Positions 9,112 to 18,291 of a stretch of DNA of 64,000 nucleotides are shown here, in pieces. Position numbers and translations under genes: made by a program. Where the stretch lies: positions 2,218,102-2,282,101 of the forward strand of contig NZ_CP013655.1 in assembly GCF_001465345.1 (NCBI RefSeq). Direction: 5' to 3'. Positions within the stretch are counted from its first letter, which is position 1. Each line of letters opens with the position of its first letter. This DNA comes from Enterococcus rotai (GTDB lineage: Bacteria > Bacillota > Bacilli > Lactobacillales > Enterococcaceae). The notes below the pieces were generated by a model that saw nothing but the letters and a program-made list of their open reading frames with translations, searched no databases and was not told the origin of the DNA.

Positions 9112-10182
9112 ATGATGAAAAAAACGAGTTTAATATGCTTTGCAGTTATTTTATACATAGGTTTGATAATCGGCATTTTACCCACAACAGGACAAGCAGC
9201 GCAAGAAGATGGAAGTGGGTTCACATATAAAGTCATTCTGCCTGAAAATCAACACAATAAAGATGTCGGCTATTTTGATCTCCGAATGACACCAAGTCAA
9301 GAACAAACCGTTACCATTAAAATGAACAATAGTTCAGCTGAAGAAATCACAGTAGATGTAGCGCTTAACAGTGCAAAGACGAATACTAATGGTGTGATCG
9401 AATACGGTCCATCCAAATTAGAAAAAGATGCTTCGCTTAAATATGATTTTGCCGATTTAGTAAAAGGTGAAAAAACGGTTAAGATCCCTGCAAAACAAAG
9501 TGTGGAATACAAATTGAACATAAAAATGCCAGATTCTCAATATGATGGCGTGATTTCTGGGGGGATCTACATGATCCAAAAAGGGCAGACGGAAAGCCAA
9601 AAAGCGATGATCAAAAATGAGTATGGCTATATGGTTGGAATGGTTTTGACCGAAACAGATGTAGCAATTACACCAGAGCTAAAGCTCAATAAAGTTTACG
9701 CTAATCAGCAAAATTACCGAAACGCGGTGTTCATCAATTATTCAAATACACAACCTGCCTACATCGATGATATGACCGTTGATGTTCAAGTCATGAAAAA
9801 AGGGTCGAGTGAAGTTCTTTATGATACAAAACAAAATAAAATGAGAATGGCGCCTAATTCACAAATTAATTTTCCCATTTCAATGAATGGTGAAAAAATG
9901 GTTGCAGGTGAGTATGTGGCTCATGTTGTAATCACAACAGAAAATGATGGTAAATGGACTTGGGAACAGAACTTCGAGATCACCAATGAAGAAGCAGATA
10001 AGTTTAACCAAGAAGATGTTAGTTTATTACAGGAAAGTCGAGTAGACTGGTCGTTGATCATTATAGTGGTCGCTAGTGCGTTAGGGATTATATTGATTAT
10101 ATTCTTTGCAGTTCGTTTCTTGAGGAAAAAGAATCAAAAGAAAACAAAAAAGAAAAAGAAATCAAGCAAGAAAAAAAGGTAG
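9112..10182 (+). CDS. DUF916/DUF3324 membrane-anchored WxL partner protein
   Basis: 356 residues. A signal peptide ends near GQAAQED. Residues about 35-155 match the DUF916 pattern (FTYKVILPENQHNKDVGYFDLRM..., later YDGVISGGIYM), and about 165-295 match DUF3324. A transmembrane helix follows (about 312-334, LIIIVVASALGIILIIFFAV), then a very basic Lys tail. These domains are known as peptidoglycan-binding and host-binding modules that accompany WxL proteins. It is expected to be anchored in the membrane and to scaffold the WxL proteins. Confidence 0.87.
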   Translation: MMKKTSLICFAVILYIGLIIGILPTTGQAAQEDGSGFTYKVILPENQHNKDVGYFDLRMTPSQEQTVTIKMNNSSAEEITVDVALNSAKTNTNGVIEYGPSKLEKDASLKYDFADLVKGEKTVKIPAKQSVEYKLNIKMPDSQYDGVISGGIYMIQKGQTESQKAMIKNEYGYMVGMVLTETDVAITPELKLNKVYANQQNYRNAVFINYSNTQPAYIDDMTVDVQVMKKGSSEVLYDTKQNKMRMAPNSQINFPISMNGEKMVAGEYVAHVVITTENDGKWTWEQNFEITNEEADKFNQEDVSLLQESRVDWSLIIIVVASALGIILIIFFAVRFLRKKNQKKTKKKKKSSKKKR

Positions 10183-10264
10183 TAGCACAAAATGGGGATT
10201 AAAAGTGAAAATGTAAGGGTATTGAAATAGAGTAAATAATTAATTATTTTTGGAGGATAGAAAC

Positions 10265-10930
10265 ATGTCGATATTAGATTGGCTATTCATTGGGATACTT
10301 TCAACGGCAATCCTCTGTATTATTTTTGCGGTTGTTTTCCTAATTTCTTATTTTTTAACGAAGAAAAATAGACTAGTATTAAAACAACGTCGAACAAAAA
10401 ATAAAAAGAAACGCAGAGTTTTAAAAAAGAAAATCCATTTATTGAAGCAAAAAGGTAAAAAACAAATGCAATCAGGAGTGATCTTTTTGATTTTAGGTTT
10501 GATATTAGCAGGAGGCGCCGCATTTTCCCGCTATCATCAAGCCACTAATCTAGGAAATCGTGACTCTGACGCTATCGTAGAAGGGTATTATTTATTAAAC
10601 AAAACATCTGAGCAGTTAGGAACAATTGAAGGAACCACAAATGTTGAAAAAACAAGAAAAAATTTGCGTGAGTTAGCAGCAAAACTGTCTGGTTTTGGGG
10701 TTCGTTACGCTGATCCAAGGTTAACAGTAGACGGACAGCAACTGTTAAATAGGTATTATACGCAAATGAAAGAATTAGGTCTTAACTTGAACAATCAATC
10801 GATCGAAAGTCTACAGGAAAAAACAACCTATGACAATTATTTAGCAGATATAAAAAAAGTCAAAACGATTCAAAAAAAGGTTTTTACGTATTTTAATGTG
10901 AATGAATCAGCGTTAAGTCAAAAGAAATAA
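10265..10930 (+). CDS. Two-helix membrane protein of the WxL locus, unknown function
   Basis: 221 residues from ATG 10265, served by GGAGG at 10252-10256; the longer TTG start at 10250 would overlap that site. There is a transmembrane helix at about 5-31, a very basic loop (about 32-65, rich in Lys and Arg), a second helix at about 68-88, and then a soluble region of about 130 residues with helices. The topology suggests that both ends face outward with a basic cytoplasmic loop. I do not recognise a domain. It sits 27 bases upstream of the signal-peptidase homologue, so the two probably work together. Confidence 0.7.
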   Translation: MSILDWLFIGILSTAILCIIFAVVFLISYFLTKKNRLVLKQRRTKNKKKRRVLKKKIHLLKQKGKKQMQSGVIFLILGLILAGGAAFSRYHQATNLGNRDSDAIVEGYYLLNKTSEQLGTIEGTTNVEKTRKNLRELAAKLSGFGVRYADPRLTVDGQQLLNRYYTQMKELGLNLNNQSIESLQEKTTYDNYLADIKKVKTIQKKVFTYFNVNESALSQKK

Positions 10931-10957
10931 CATGTTAAGAAATGGCTGTGAAGCTAA

Positions 10958-11566
10958 ATGACGAAAAAGAAAGTAAGGACTAAGAGTAAAAAAAGAAGAA
11001 AGAAAAATAAGAAACAACGACTTCTTCAAGAACTCAGTAAAGAATTAGGCATAACTTTTTTGATTGTATTGTTATGCTTATTTTTACTTTCCAGAGTTGT
11101 TTTTGCATTGCCCAAAAATGAAGGGTATGGGATGCGGGAAGCGTTGAATGATGGCGATCGTGTATATGTGGATCGACTTGGTACGCCCAAACGTTTTTCA
11201 TTAATTTATTTCAAGCAACCCGATGGAAACGGGACCTCAATACGACGAGTCGTTGGGTTGCCAGGAGAACGAATACTCTATTCTAAGGATGAACTTTATG
11301 TCGATGGCCGACTTGTTGTAGAACGTTTTTTACAGAAAAAGTTAGCGCAAGCTATAATAGATGATGAAATGATTACCGAAGATTTTGACTCCATTGCTAT
11401 TTTAGGAACAACAGATGGCATTATTCCAAAGGGCAAATACCTTGTGCTTGGAGATAATCGTCACTACGCTACAGATAGTCGTTACTATGGTTTAGTCGAT
11501 CGACGTGATGTGATTGGGATTGTAAAACTAAGATTGTCACCTTTTTATCAAATTAGTATCCAATGA
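10958..11566 (+). CDS. Signal peptidase I homologue lacking both catalytic residues
   Basis: 202 residues: Lys/Arg-rich N-terminus (about 1-22), one transmembrane helix (about 31-50), then an S26 signal-peptidase fold. The box B motif, normally G-x-S-M-x-P, reads GYGMREALNDGD, so the nucleophile position is Gly58. The box D motif, normally K-R-V-I-G-L-P-G, reads RRVVGLPGE, so the general-base Lys is Arg96. The structural box E (LGDNRHYATDSRYYG) is intact and the frame is undamaged, so this is a maintained pseudoenzyme. The known precedent is streptococcal SipA, a catalytically dead relative that assists pilus assembly. Here it closes the WxL operon, pointing to a folding or assembly role for surface proteins (inference). 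Confidence 0.85.
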   Translation: MTKKKVRTKSKKRRKKNKKQRLLQELSKELGITFLIVLLCLFLLSRVVFALPKNEGYGMREALNDGDRVYVDRLGTPKRFSLIYFKQPDGNGTSIRRVVGLPGERILYSKDELYVDGRLVVERFLQKKLAQAIIDDEMITEDFDSIAILGTTDGIIPKGKYLVLGDNRHYATDSRYYGLVDRRDVIGIVKLRLSPFYQISIQ

Positions 11567-11704
11567 AGTGATAAAAATACGGTAGTTAACGTATTGAGAT
11601 AAAAAAAGAGAAATGAGCGAAGTAAAAGTTAACAGCTTATAAAATCGTTGAAAAGAGAATTAGAATAATGAACTATTGAAGTCTATTAAATGAAAAAAAT
11701 ATTT

Positions 11705-11730
11705 ATTTTTCATGAAAAATGCGATATAAT
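11705..11730 (+). promoter_or_regulatory. Palindrome and -10 element upstream of carbonic anhydrase
   Basis: A perfect 16-bp palindrome, ATTTTTCATGAAAAAT (11705-11720), is followed after four bases by TATAAT (11725-11730). It fills the -35/-10 spacer, an ideal position for a repressor. No clear -35 hexamer is visible. Confidence 0.55.
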
Positions 11731-11762
11731 ATATTGTATTTTGAAGAAAGAAGGATGAAAAA

Positions 11763-12536
11763 ATGAAAAGAAAAGCACTCTCAGTATCACTTTTGACGTT
11801 TACAGCTATTTTAGCCGTGGGCTGTACATCAAATAAAAGTGCTAGTAACACATCAGAAAAAAAAGAAGCTAAAACAGAATCAACAACACATGCAAAAAAA
11901 TCTGAACATATCGATTATGATGATCAAGAAGAGTGGGAATTCTCTGCTGGGAAGATGCAGTCACCAATTGATATTGTTACTAAAAAAGCTGAAGTGATGA
12001 CACCAGATACTGGAACAATCACAATTGATTATGGAAAAGATATTACAAAAGCTGAAAATAACGGCCATAGTATCCAAATCACTGATGGTGGTACATCTGT
12101 GATTAACGGACGAAACTTTGCATTAAGTCAGTTTCATTTTCATGCAGAAAGTGAACATACTGTTGACGGCAAACATTATCCAATCGAAGCACATTTTGTA
12201 AATACTGCTCAAGACGGACGTATTGCAGTTATCGGTGTATTCTTTAAGGAAGGTACTGAAAACAAAGGATTTCAAGAAGTTTTGGATGACGTAAATAATG
12301 ATAAAAACGATCCAATTAGCGACTTAGATGATATGATTCCGTCTAATAGAAGCTATTATCATTATTTAGGGTCATTGACTACGCCACCATTAAATGAAAA
12401 TGTGGAATGGTATGTAATGAAAGAGCCTGTCGAAGTATCTTCAGCTCAAATCGAGGACTTCAAAAAATTGTATTCACACAATAATAGAGAGGTTCAACCG
12501 TTAAATGATCGATCAATTTTAGAACATAATGAATAA
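11763..12536 (+). CDS. cah: Alpha-type carbonic anhydrase lipoprotein
   Basis: 257 residues. The lipobox LAVGC places lipid-modified Cys21 outside the membrane. The alpha-carbonic anhydrase fold is clear: QSPIDI near residue 66, zinc ligands His125 and His127 in SQFHFHAESEH, third zinc ligand His144 in EAHFVN, and the LTTPPLNENVEWYV segment near the C-terminus. It should catalyse reversible CO2 hydration on the cell surface. The gene stands alone with its own promoter region. Given the formate dehydrogenase elsewhere in the window, CO2 handling could be linked, but that is speculation. Confidence 0.93.
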   Translation: MKRKALSVSLLTFTAILAVGCTSNKSASNTSEKKEAKTESTTHAKKSEHIDYDDQEEWEFSAGKMQSPIDIVTKKAEVMTPDTGTITIDYGKDITKAENNGHSIQITDGGTSVINGRNFALSQFHFHAESEHTVDGKHYPIEAHFVNTAQDGRIAVIGVFFKEGTENKGFQEVLDDVNNDKNDPISDLDDMIPSNRSYYHYLGSLTTPPLNENVEWYVMKEPVEVSSAQIEDFKKLYSHNNREVQPLNDRSILEHNE

Positions 12537-13200
12537 TTCAATTGCTAATTGTCTAAAACTCTTTTAGCAACTATCCGACTGATAACAGAATCATCTACAA
12601 CTGTTATTGAACAACTGAAGAGAATCCAGGGAACCTACAGAAATTAGGACAATGGAAAGAAGTTAGATATGTTGCTGGATGTTGAAATACTAAGTTATCT
12701 TCATATTATGATTTAAACAGTTCATTTTAAAATGAGCTGTTTTTTTGTTAAAATCATAGCGATTACCTAAAGAACTGACGGACACAGAATACTTGATGAT
12801 CGAAGAGAGAAGTTTGCATCATTCTCTTTAATTTGTTTAGTTGTAGAATTGCGTAAAAAAACAAAAATAATAGTAACATACAGCAAATTTTGTTGCCAGA
12901 TTTATAGAAGCGCTCTCGCGAAGATCAAACGCCATAACTTTTTATGAAAGTTCGTCTAGAATAAAGAGTAAAACTATAAAGAATTAGATCCCAAAATATA
13001 AGTAACTGGTGTGGTCCTGTATTACTAGAAGACAAAGAACGACTCTCTTTGACTAAAGTACTGACAGACATGAAACGAAGTCTTCTGGGGATATATAATG
13101 GCACGTGTAAGACTATACTGAGTCCGCTTACATGCTATACTATAGATACAACAATTTACTGAAATGATGTCTGCAAGAAAACACAAAAGGGGGATTTACA
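12537..13200. other. 664-bp intergenic region, no gene seen
   Basis: No open frame with a plausible start and ribosome site was found on either strand. It contains one clear terminator (12716-12746). Near its end TTACAT and TATACT-like hexamers at about 13128-13143 are a probable promoter for the gene at 13201, with GGGGG as its ribosome site. The rest is AT-rich sequence with frequent stops. Confidence 0.5.
12716..12746 (+). terminator. Intrinsic terminator
   Basis: AACAGTTCATTTT (12716-12728) pairs with AAAATGAGCTGTT (12729-12741), with one T-G wobble, followed by a T run. It is about 180 bases after the carbonic anhydrase stop. Confidence 0.7.
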
Positions 13201-13623
13201 ATGAAACACATCAAAAAAGAATTCTTACTTAATTGCACTCCTGCAAAAGCATGGCAACTTGTCGTTGATCGTAGCAAATATGAAATATGGGCTGCTGCTT
13301 TTCAAGAAGGATCAACTTATTCTGGTGAGATGAAATTGAATGAAACGATTTCATTTGTTGATGAGTCAGGGAATGGTCTGGTTTCTAAAGTCGTCGTTTT
13401 TGAACCAGAGAAAGAAATCAAGTTCGCATTCTTAGGGGAAATCACAGATGGTAAGTATGCGGAGGTACCTGTATTTGCCGAAATGCTTGAGCACTACCTA
13501 TTTGAGCCAGTAGGCAATCAAACGAAAATGCTCGTGGATGTTGTGATGGATGATGAGTATTATGATATGATGAATGATTTATGGGATAAAGCAGGAACAG
13601 AACTGATAAGATTGAGCAATTAG
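13201..13623 (+). CDS. SRPBCC-fold (polyketide cyclase/AHSA1-like) protein
   Basis: 140 residues. The start KHIKKEFLLNCTPAKAWQLVVDRSKYEIWAA matches the N-terminal strand, helix and 'W' pattern of START/SRPBCC small hydrophobic-ligand-binding proteins, and FEPEKEIKFAFLGE and later strands fit. The ligand cannot be read from sequence. GGGGGA lies just upstream of the ATG. It is monocistronic, ended by a strong terminator. Confidence 0.65.
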   Translation: MKHIKKEFLLNCTPAKAWQLVVDRSKYEIWAAAFQEGSTYSGEMKLNETISFVDESGNGLVSKVVVFEPEKEIKFAFLGEITDGKYAEVPVFAEMLEHYLFEPVGNQTKMLVDVVMDDEYYDMMNDLWDKAGTELIRLSN

Positions 13624-13673
13624 TGTATGAGAAGAGTTAAACAGCCAGTTTTAATAAGTAAAGATAAAAAAGT

Positions 13674-13715
13674 AAGAGAATAATCGGGAAAGTTGATTAT
13701 TCTCTTATTTTTTTT
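13674..13715 (+). terminator. Strong intrinsic terminator
   Basis: A perfect 12-bp stem, AAGAGAATAATC with GATTATTCTCTT, followed by ATTTTTTTT. Confidence 0.88.
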
Positions 13716-13822
13716 AATTTAAGAGTACACAAAGAGCATTCAAACCTGTAAAATCAAAGTAAGGTGTCATAAATAGCCTAATAAAAATCTTCATTTTTTT
13801 ACCAAGAAAGGATGGTATCACT

Positions 13823-14302
13823 ATGAAAAAAAACATTTACCTAGCCAGTTTTTCACTAGTTTTACTAGCCGGTTTCGCAACATATACTATCTATACAAAG
13901 ACGAACGACACTCAAAATATTGAGAAGACGAAACGTATAAATCAAGTCCTAGACAAAGAAACGATTGAACAATCCAAGAAAAAATTAAGTGAGAAAAATA
14001 TGGAAGACTTTTCAATTGACTTTAAAAATGCTGACGCTGAAACGATATACAACACATTTAACAATTCAAATGCAGATTCGATTATCAATCTTTTAGAAAT
14101 ATCTAATGATGATTCGGATAGAATTTTAGTGTCTCCAGATGGGACAATTCTATCAGGGCAAGTAATTATAGATGAAAATGGAACTGAAGTTGATTCTGAT
14201 ACGGATAAAAATAGTATAACGATTAAAGAGCTTAAAGACTTGGTTCTATTACATAAACCACAAATCGATGAATTAGCCGCTCAAAATAGTCCACTAGAAT
14301 AA
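13823..14302 (+). CDS. Small exported or membrane-anchored protein, unknown
   Basis: 159 residues. The N-terminal hydrophobic segment (about 5-22, IYLASFSLVLLAGFATYTIY) lacks a lipobox or clear cleavage site, so it may be an uncleaved anchor. The rest is hydrophilic and acidic with alternating helix and strand prediction by eye (LVSPDGTILSGQVIIDENGTEVD). AGAAAGGATGG is upstream. I recognise no family. Confidence 0.6.
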   Translation: MKKNIYLASFSLVLLAGFATYTIYTKTNDTQNIEKTKRINQVLDKETIEQSKKKLSEKNMEDFSIDFKNADAETIYNTFNNSNADSIINLLEISNDDSDRILVSPDGTILSGQVIIDENGTEVDSDTDKNSITIKELKDLVLLHKPQIDELAAQNSPLE

Positions 14303-14355
14303 TGTCTGAGAGACAGAAAATTACGTAAATATTCATTTAGTGAAAAGGAAAAAAG

Positions 14356-14775
14356 ATGAAAAAAATCAGACCACAAAACCCAATCTATCTTATACTCAGC
14401 CTATTCACTCCAAGGCGTTTTATCAATACTTATTATGTTTTAAAAAGTGATAACCTCACAATAAGCCGTTACTATGCAAGAAAGAATTCAAACGTTTTTG
14501 ATAAAAAAATCGATACCATAGATATGAATAAGTTAGTGAAGTTTGGCTTACCAAAAGATTTAGGTACACCAATGCAAGAACCAACAATCCGTGGAACAAA
14601 AGGAACGTATAGTTCACAAGAAATTCAGTTTCTTTTTGAGGATAGAATTATCATAGGATGGAATGTTCGTCCTTATACGAAAAAGCAATTAAGACAGCTA
14701 TCAGAATTAATTTATCTAAGATATTGTATTATCGCGTGTAATGAATTACAAAAAGTATTGGGAATCAATAACTAA
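14356..14775 (+). CDS. Hypothetical protein, possibly membrane-associated
   Basis: 139 residues, basic, with a short N-terminal hydrophobic patch (PIYLILSLF) and a middle region of beta character that ends in WNVRPYTKKQLRQLSELIYL. The pattern of strands followed by a helix recalls small PH-like regulator domains, but I do not identify a family. GAAAAGGAAAA precedes the ATG. It is 53 bases after the previous gene, so the two could be co-transcribed. Confidence 0.55.
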   Translation: MKKIRPQNPIYLILSLFTPRRFINTYYVLKSDNLTISRYYARKNSNVFDKKIDTIDMNKLVKFGLPKDLGTPMQEPTIRGTKGTYSSQEIQFLFEDRIIIGWNVRPYTKKQLRQLSELIYLRYCIIACNELQKVLGINN

Positions 14776-14877
14776 TCAAAAAAATATCTTCCCTATATTT
14801 TCAATTAATTTAACACTTTGTTCGCTAGACGAGCTCAAATTTTTCATTTAAAATTTACATTAAAGGAGCGTGAGAAA

Positions 14878-15282
14878 ATGAATCATTATAAAGGGGCTTG
14901 TTTCTGTCATTCTGTTCAATTCGAACTTGACTTAAAAAATCTTGATTTAACTGTCTGTCACTGTTCAATGTGCAGAAAACTAACTGGTTCTACAGGCTTT
15001 GCTAGTCTGGAAGCTGGAGAAAGTGTCCATTTTACCACTACAGATGGGCTGTCGATCCTACATACTTCTGACTTTGGTGAACGGGGTTTTTGTAATAAAT
15101 GCGGGACGAGCTTGTTTTATCGATTTAAAGCTTCAAATGAATATTTTGTACCACCAGCGATCATTGCTGAGTTACCTGAAGATAAAGTCAATTTTGTCGA
15201 AGAAATTTTTTACGATAATAAACCGTGTTACTATGCATTTTCGAATGACACAATAAAAAAAGATGAAGCGTATTTCCAGTAA
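14878..15282 (+). CDS. GFA-family (CENP-V) zinc protein
   Basis: 134 residues from ATG 14878, with AAAGGAG 10 bases upstream; a longer frame from TTG 14818 lacks a site. Zinc-binding cysteines follow the glutathione-dependent formaldehyde-activating family pattern: ACFCHS near the N-terminus, then CHCSMCRKLTGS, and CNKCGTSLFYRF near residue 80. Family members bind two zinc ions, but for most the substrate is unknown and the name should not be read as proof of formaldehyde chemistry. Confidence 0.85.
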   Translation: MNHYKGACFCHSVQFELDLKNLDLTVCHCSMCRKLTGSTGFASLEAGESVHFTTTDGLSILHTSDFGERGFCNKCGTSLFYRFKASNEYFVPPAIIAELPEDKVNFVEEIFYDNKPCYYAFSNDTIKKDEAYFQ

Positions 15283-15308
15283 CAAACTGTTAGATAAAAG
15301 CAGAAAAT

Positions 15309-15338
15309 GAGTTTAGGACTGAGGTCCTGAGCTCTTTT
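15309..15338 (+). terminator. Intrinsic terminator after the GFA gene
   Basis: An 11-bp stem with two mismatches, GAGTTTAGGAC with GTCCTGAGCTC, loop TGAG, then CTTTT. It lies 27 bases after the stop. Confidence 0.65.
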
Positions 15339-15404
15339 CAATACACTTTAAAATGACCAAACTAGGGATTTTAAGGAGAGTTATAAAGAAAGGGTGGCTA
15401 TTAT

Positions 15405-15728
15405 ATGAAGAAGAAAAACTTAAAAAAGCAATTACTTATTTGTTTACTCTATATTCTAATTCCCTTAGCTTTAGGATCATTAGCAAGTATCTGGATCAAT
15501 CGATCAATTCTCGTTATTACAGCAATTATTTATGGTATTATGCTCGTTTTCATGATTCCGTCAGATGTTTTTTTCGGTAGTACGTTGGATTACAATATAA
15601 AATCTGTTAATCCAAGTTATAAACATGAAAAACCTGATTTTATTGGTGGAAGTAAGCAGCAGTTTCTCAATTTTGCTGTGGTTGCTCTGGGGTTAGCGAT
15701 CTGTTTATTACTTCTTTTAGTGAAATAA
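15405..15728 (+). CDS. Small multi-pass membrane protein, unknown
   Basis: 107 residues with three hydrophobic segments (about 10-30, 35-52 and 85-106) and a hydrophilic loop between the second and third. Six of the first nine residues are Lys. AAAGGGTGG lies upstream. An overlapping frame from 15353 has no ribosome site and is a shadow. I do not recognise a family. Confidence 0.6.
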   Translation: MKKKNLKKQLLICLLYILIPLALGSLASIWINRSILVITAIIYGIMLVFMIPSDVFFGSTLDYNIKSVNPSYKHEKPDFIGGSKQQFLNFAVVALGLAICLLLLLVK

Positions 15729-15825
15729 GTATTACTCGTTAAAGAGAAACTTGTGAGTTGCTATAATCCTAATGAAGCGCTTATTGTGATGTTATCGTTT
15801 GTAGTGAAGGATGAGGTGAGGCAAA

Positions 15826-16077
15826 TTGGAAAATAGATTTTTTGGAGAAAATGGTATGTTAAAAGTAATTCCTAAAAAAAATAAATTTAAAGTGGAAATA
15901 TTTAATATTATCATCGCTAAATTTGAAGAAGATGTTATTTATACGGAAAAAGAAGTGAATCTTATTCTTAAAGGCTTTTATCATGATTATGCTATATTGA
16001 GAAGATATTTAGTGGACTATGGTTTTTTATCGAGAGATTCTTATGGAACGGAATATATGAAGATAAGTGATAAGTAA
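15826..16077 (+). CDS. DUF2087-like small protein
   Basis: 83 residues. The C-terminal part (YTEKEVNLILKGFYHDYAIL followed by RRYLVDYGFLSRDSYGTEY) is the hallmark of DUF2087, a small helical domain often fused to or next to regulators and acetyltransferases. The start is TTG at 15826 with GAGGTGAGG just upstream; no ATG fits. A GNAT acetyltransferase follows at 16205. The biochemical role is unknown. Confidence 0.75.
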   Translation: MENRFFGENGMLKVIPKKNKFKVEIFNIIIAKFEEDVIYTEKEVNLILKGFYHDYAILRRYLVDYGFLSRDSYGTEYMKISDK

Positions 16078-16204
16078 AAATGAATTTGTAATGGTTCTAA
16101 CGGTAAAACTAAATATCAGCTACTTTATTTTGTTTTATTAGAAATAGTAATTTTTTTACTCGATTGATTCTGTTCTAAAAGAAGATTGGAAAGAAGGCAA
16201 AATA

Positions 16205-16717
16205 ATGATTGAAATCAAAAAAATAACCCTAAATGATCTAGCAGCGTTGAAAGCTTTAAGCATTAAAACCTTCACAGATACCTTTGCGAAAGACAATACG
16301 CCAAAAGATTTAAAAGAGTATCTTGACCAAGCGTATACAGAAGAAAAATTAGCAAATGAGCTTCAAAATAAAGATTCAGAGTTCTATTTTATTTATTCAA
16401 ATGAACAACTTTCTGGATACTTAAAAATCAATGTAAATGAGGCTCAAACCGAAACCATTGAGGAAGATGCGTTAGAAATTGAACGGATTTATATCGATTC
16501 GAATTTTAAGAGATTGGGACTTGGGAAAATGCTTTATCATAAAGCGATAGAACGAGCGAAAGAGTTGAACAAGACTTCTATTTGGTTAGGTGTTTGGGAG
16601 AAAAACTTTTCTGCTATGAAGTTCTATCATAAGATGGGATTTACTCAGGTAGGCCAGCATTCTTTTTATATGGGAGAAGATGAGCAGATTGATTTGATTA
16701 TGAAGATGGCACTATAA
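16205..16717 (+). CDS. GNAT-family N-acetyltransferase
   Basis: 170 residues with the full GNAT fold: N-terminal IEIKKITLNDLAALKALSIK, a strand ending ERIYIDSNFKRLGLGKML that carries the acetyl-CoA pyrophosphate loop (R-x-x-G-x-G-K), and NFSAMKFYHKMGFTQVGQHSF at the C-terminus. It resembles the PaiA-type spermidine/spermine acetyltransferases in overall layout, but the substrate is not proven. GGAAAGAAGG lies upstream. Confidence 0.85.
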   Translation: MIEIKKITLNDLAALKALSIKTFTDTFAKDNTPKDLKEYLDQAYTEEKLANELQNKDSEFYFIYSNEQLSGYLKINVNEAQTETIEEDALEIERIYIDSNFKRLGLGKMLYHKAIERAKELNKTSIWLGVWEKNFSAMKFYHKMGFTQVGQHSFYMGEDEQIDLIMKMAL

Positions 16718-16821
16718 TAATCTATTTACCATCGAGAATGACATTCTATCAAGCAAAATAGACCTAAAAATCCCCCAACAACCTGTATAATAAAACCATC
16801 AGGATTGTAAGGGGGATGATC

Positions 16822-18282
16822 ATGAAAGACGGCTTGTACTACGCAACACAATTTAGAGACAAAAAACGAAGCGTGACTGAATGGATCGATGAGCGAACGC
16901 AACAAGTTAAGAAGCTAAATCCTGAACTCAATGCATTTGTTGATTGGGATGCAGAATCAGCAAAAGAACAATACGAAGCTAGAGGAGCAGAAACTGGTCC
17001 TTTTTTTGGCTTGCCAATTCCGTTAAAAATGTTAGGACAAGATAAGGCAGGAATGAAATCAACATCAGGTTCTCGTTTATTTCAAGAAAACCGTGCGACT
17101 TCTACGGACAATTTTGTCAAAGGGCTAGAACGTTTAGGCCTGATTCCTTTGGGCAAAACCAATGCTCCAGAGTTCGGTTTTAAAAATATCTCTGATCCGA
17201 CGATTTACGGACCAGCGAGAAATCCATGGAATCTAGCCTATTCGCCTGGTGGTTCCAGCGGAGGTGCTGCGGCAGCCGTTGCCAGTGGTCTATTTCCAAT
17301 TGCTGGCGCAAGTGATGGCGGCGGTTCGATTCGGATTCCTGCATCCTTTAGTGGATTGATTGGATTGAAACCTACGCGTGGTAGTATGCCAGTTGGACCT
17401 GATGGCTGGCGTGGTTGGCAAGGAGCTTCGATTAATTTTGCGTTAACCGTTTCGATGAGAGACACAGAAACACTATTTTATCATTTACGCGGAACCGAAA
17501 AAGCTGCGCCCTATCAAGCGCCAAAAGCGGAATGGGAACATCAATCAGCGGCAAAGAAACAAGTCTTGAAAATCGCCTTTTTAACGGAATCACCTGTCGG
17601 AACACCCGTTTCAGCGGAAGCGATAAATGCGGTGCAAAATGCAGCAACATTTTTAGAGCAACAAGGGCACGAAGTCACCGAAATCCCATATCCAGTCAAT
17701 GGACGTCAATTAATCGACAGTTATTATTTAATGAATGGCGCAGAAACAGCTGCCATGTTTGAAGGAATTCAAGCGGCAATCAAGCGACCGGTTACAAAAA
17801 ACGATATGGAGTTGATGACTTGGGGAATCTACCAATATGGGTTACAGATACCTGCAAGTCAGTATACGAGATCGCTTCAACTGTGGGATCAAGCGGCATA
17901 TAAAATGGAGCAATTATTCGAGGAATATGATGTATTATTAACGCCGACCGCCGCTGATAGTGCGCCTGAAATCGATGCAGAACTACAGAGTGATCGGATT
18001 CGTAAAGACTTAGCCCAAGCGGAGTCACTTTCCATTTTACAACTAAAAGACTTAATTTATGACATGTTTGAAAAAAGTCTGACAATCACGCCGTATACTC
18101 AGTTGGCTAATTTAACGGGACAACCAGCAATCAGTTTACCTACTCATGTAACAGCATCAGGTCTACCGCTAGGCATTCAATTTATGGCATCAAAAGGTCG
18201 AGAAGATGTATTATTTCAAGTTGGAAAGATGTTTGAACAAGAGCAAAAATTCTTATTACCAAACTATTATCGTGAATCATAG
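16822..18282 (+). CDS. Amidase signature family enzyme
   Basis: 486 residues from ATG 16822 (ATG 16816 is possible but lies against the AAGGGGG ribosome site). The amidase signature is complete: Lys in [11 protein letters not shown], the Gly/Ser-rich motif [16 protein letters not shown], and [20 protein letters not shown] with the cis-Ser and nucleophile Ser of the Ser-cisSer-Lys triad. It hydrolyses a C-N amide bond. The length and free-standing position speak against GatA. It is followed after 9 bases by an amino-acid-type ABC binding protein and permease, so amide uptake and breakdown may be coupled (inference). Confidence 0.88.
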   Translation: MKDGLYYATQFRDKKRSVTEWIDERTQQVKKLNPELNAFVDWDAESAKEQYEARGAETGPFFGLPIPLKMLGQDKAGMKSTSGSRLFQENRATSTDNFVKGLERLGLIPLGKTNAPEFGFKNISDPTIYGPARNPWNLAYSPGGSSGGAAAAVASGLFPIAGASDGGGSIRIPASFSGLIGLKPTRGSMPVGPDGWRGWQGASINFALTVSMRDTETLFYHLRGTEKAAPYQAPKAEWEHQSAAKKQVLKIAFLTESPVGTPVSAEAINAVQNAATFLEQQGHEVTEIPYPVNGRQLIDSYYLMNGAETAAMFEGIQAAIKRPVTKNDMELMTWGIYQYGLQIPASQYTRSLQLWDQAAYKMEQLFEEYDVLLTPTAADSAPEIDAELQSDRIRKDLAQAESLSILQLKDLIYDMFEKSLTITPYTQLANLTGQPAISLPTHVTASGLPLGIQFMASKGREDVLFQVGKMFEQEQKFLLPNYYRES

Positions 18283-18291
18283 GAGGATCAA

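Noticed and set aside
12537-13200. Possible gene remnant after the carbonic anhydrase
   Set aside because: Short coding-like stretches in several frames with many stops; no family could be recognised on either strand.
15353-15580. 75-residue frame overlapping the small membrane protein at 15405
   Set aside because: The frame at 15405 has a ribosome site and clear membrane helices; this one has neither.
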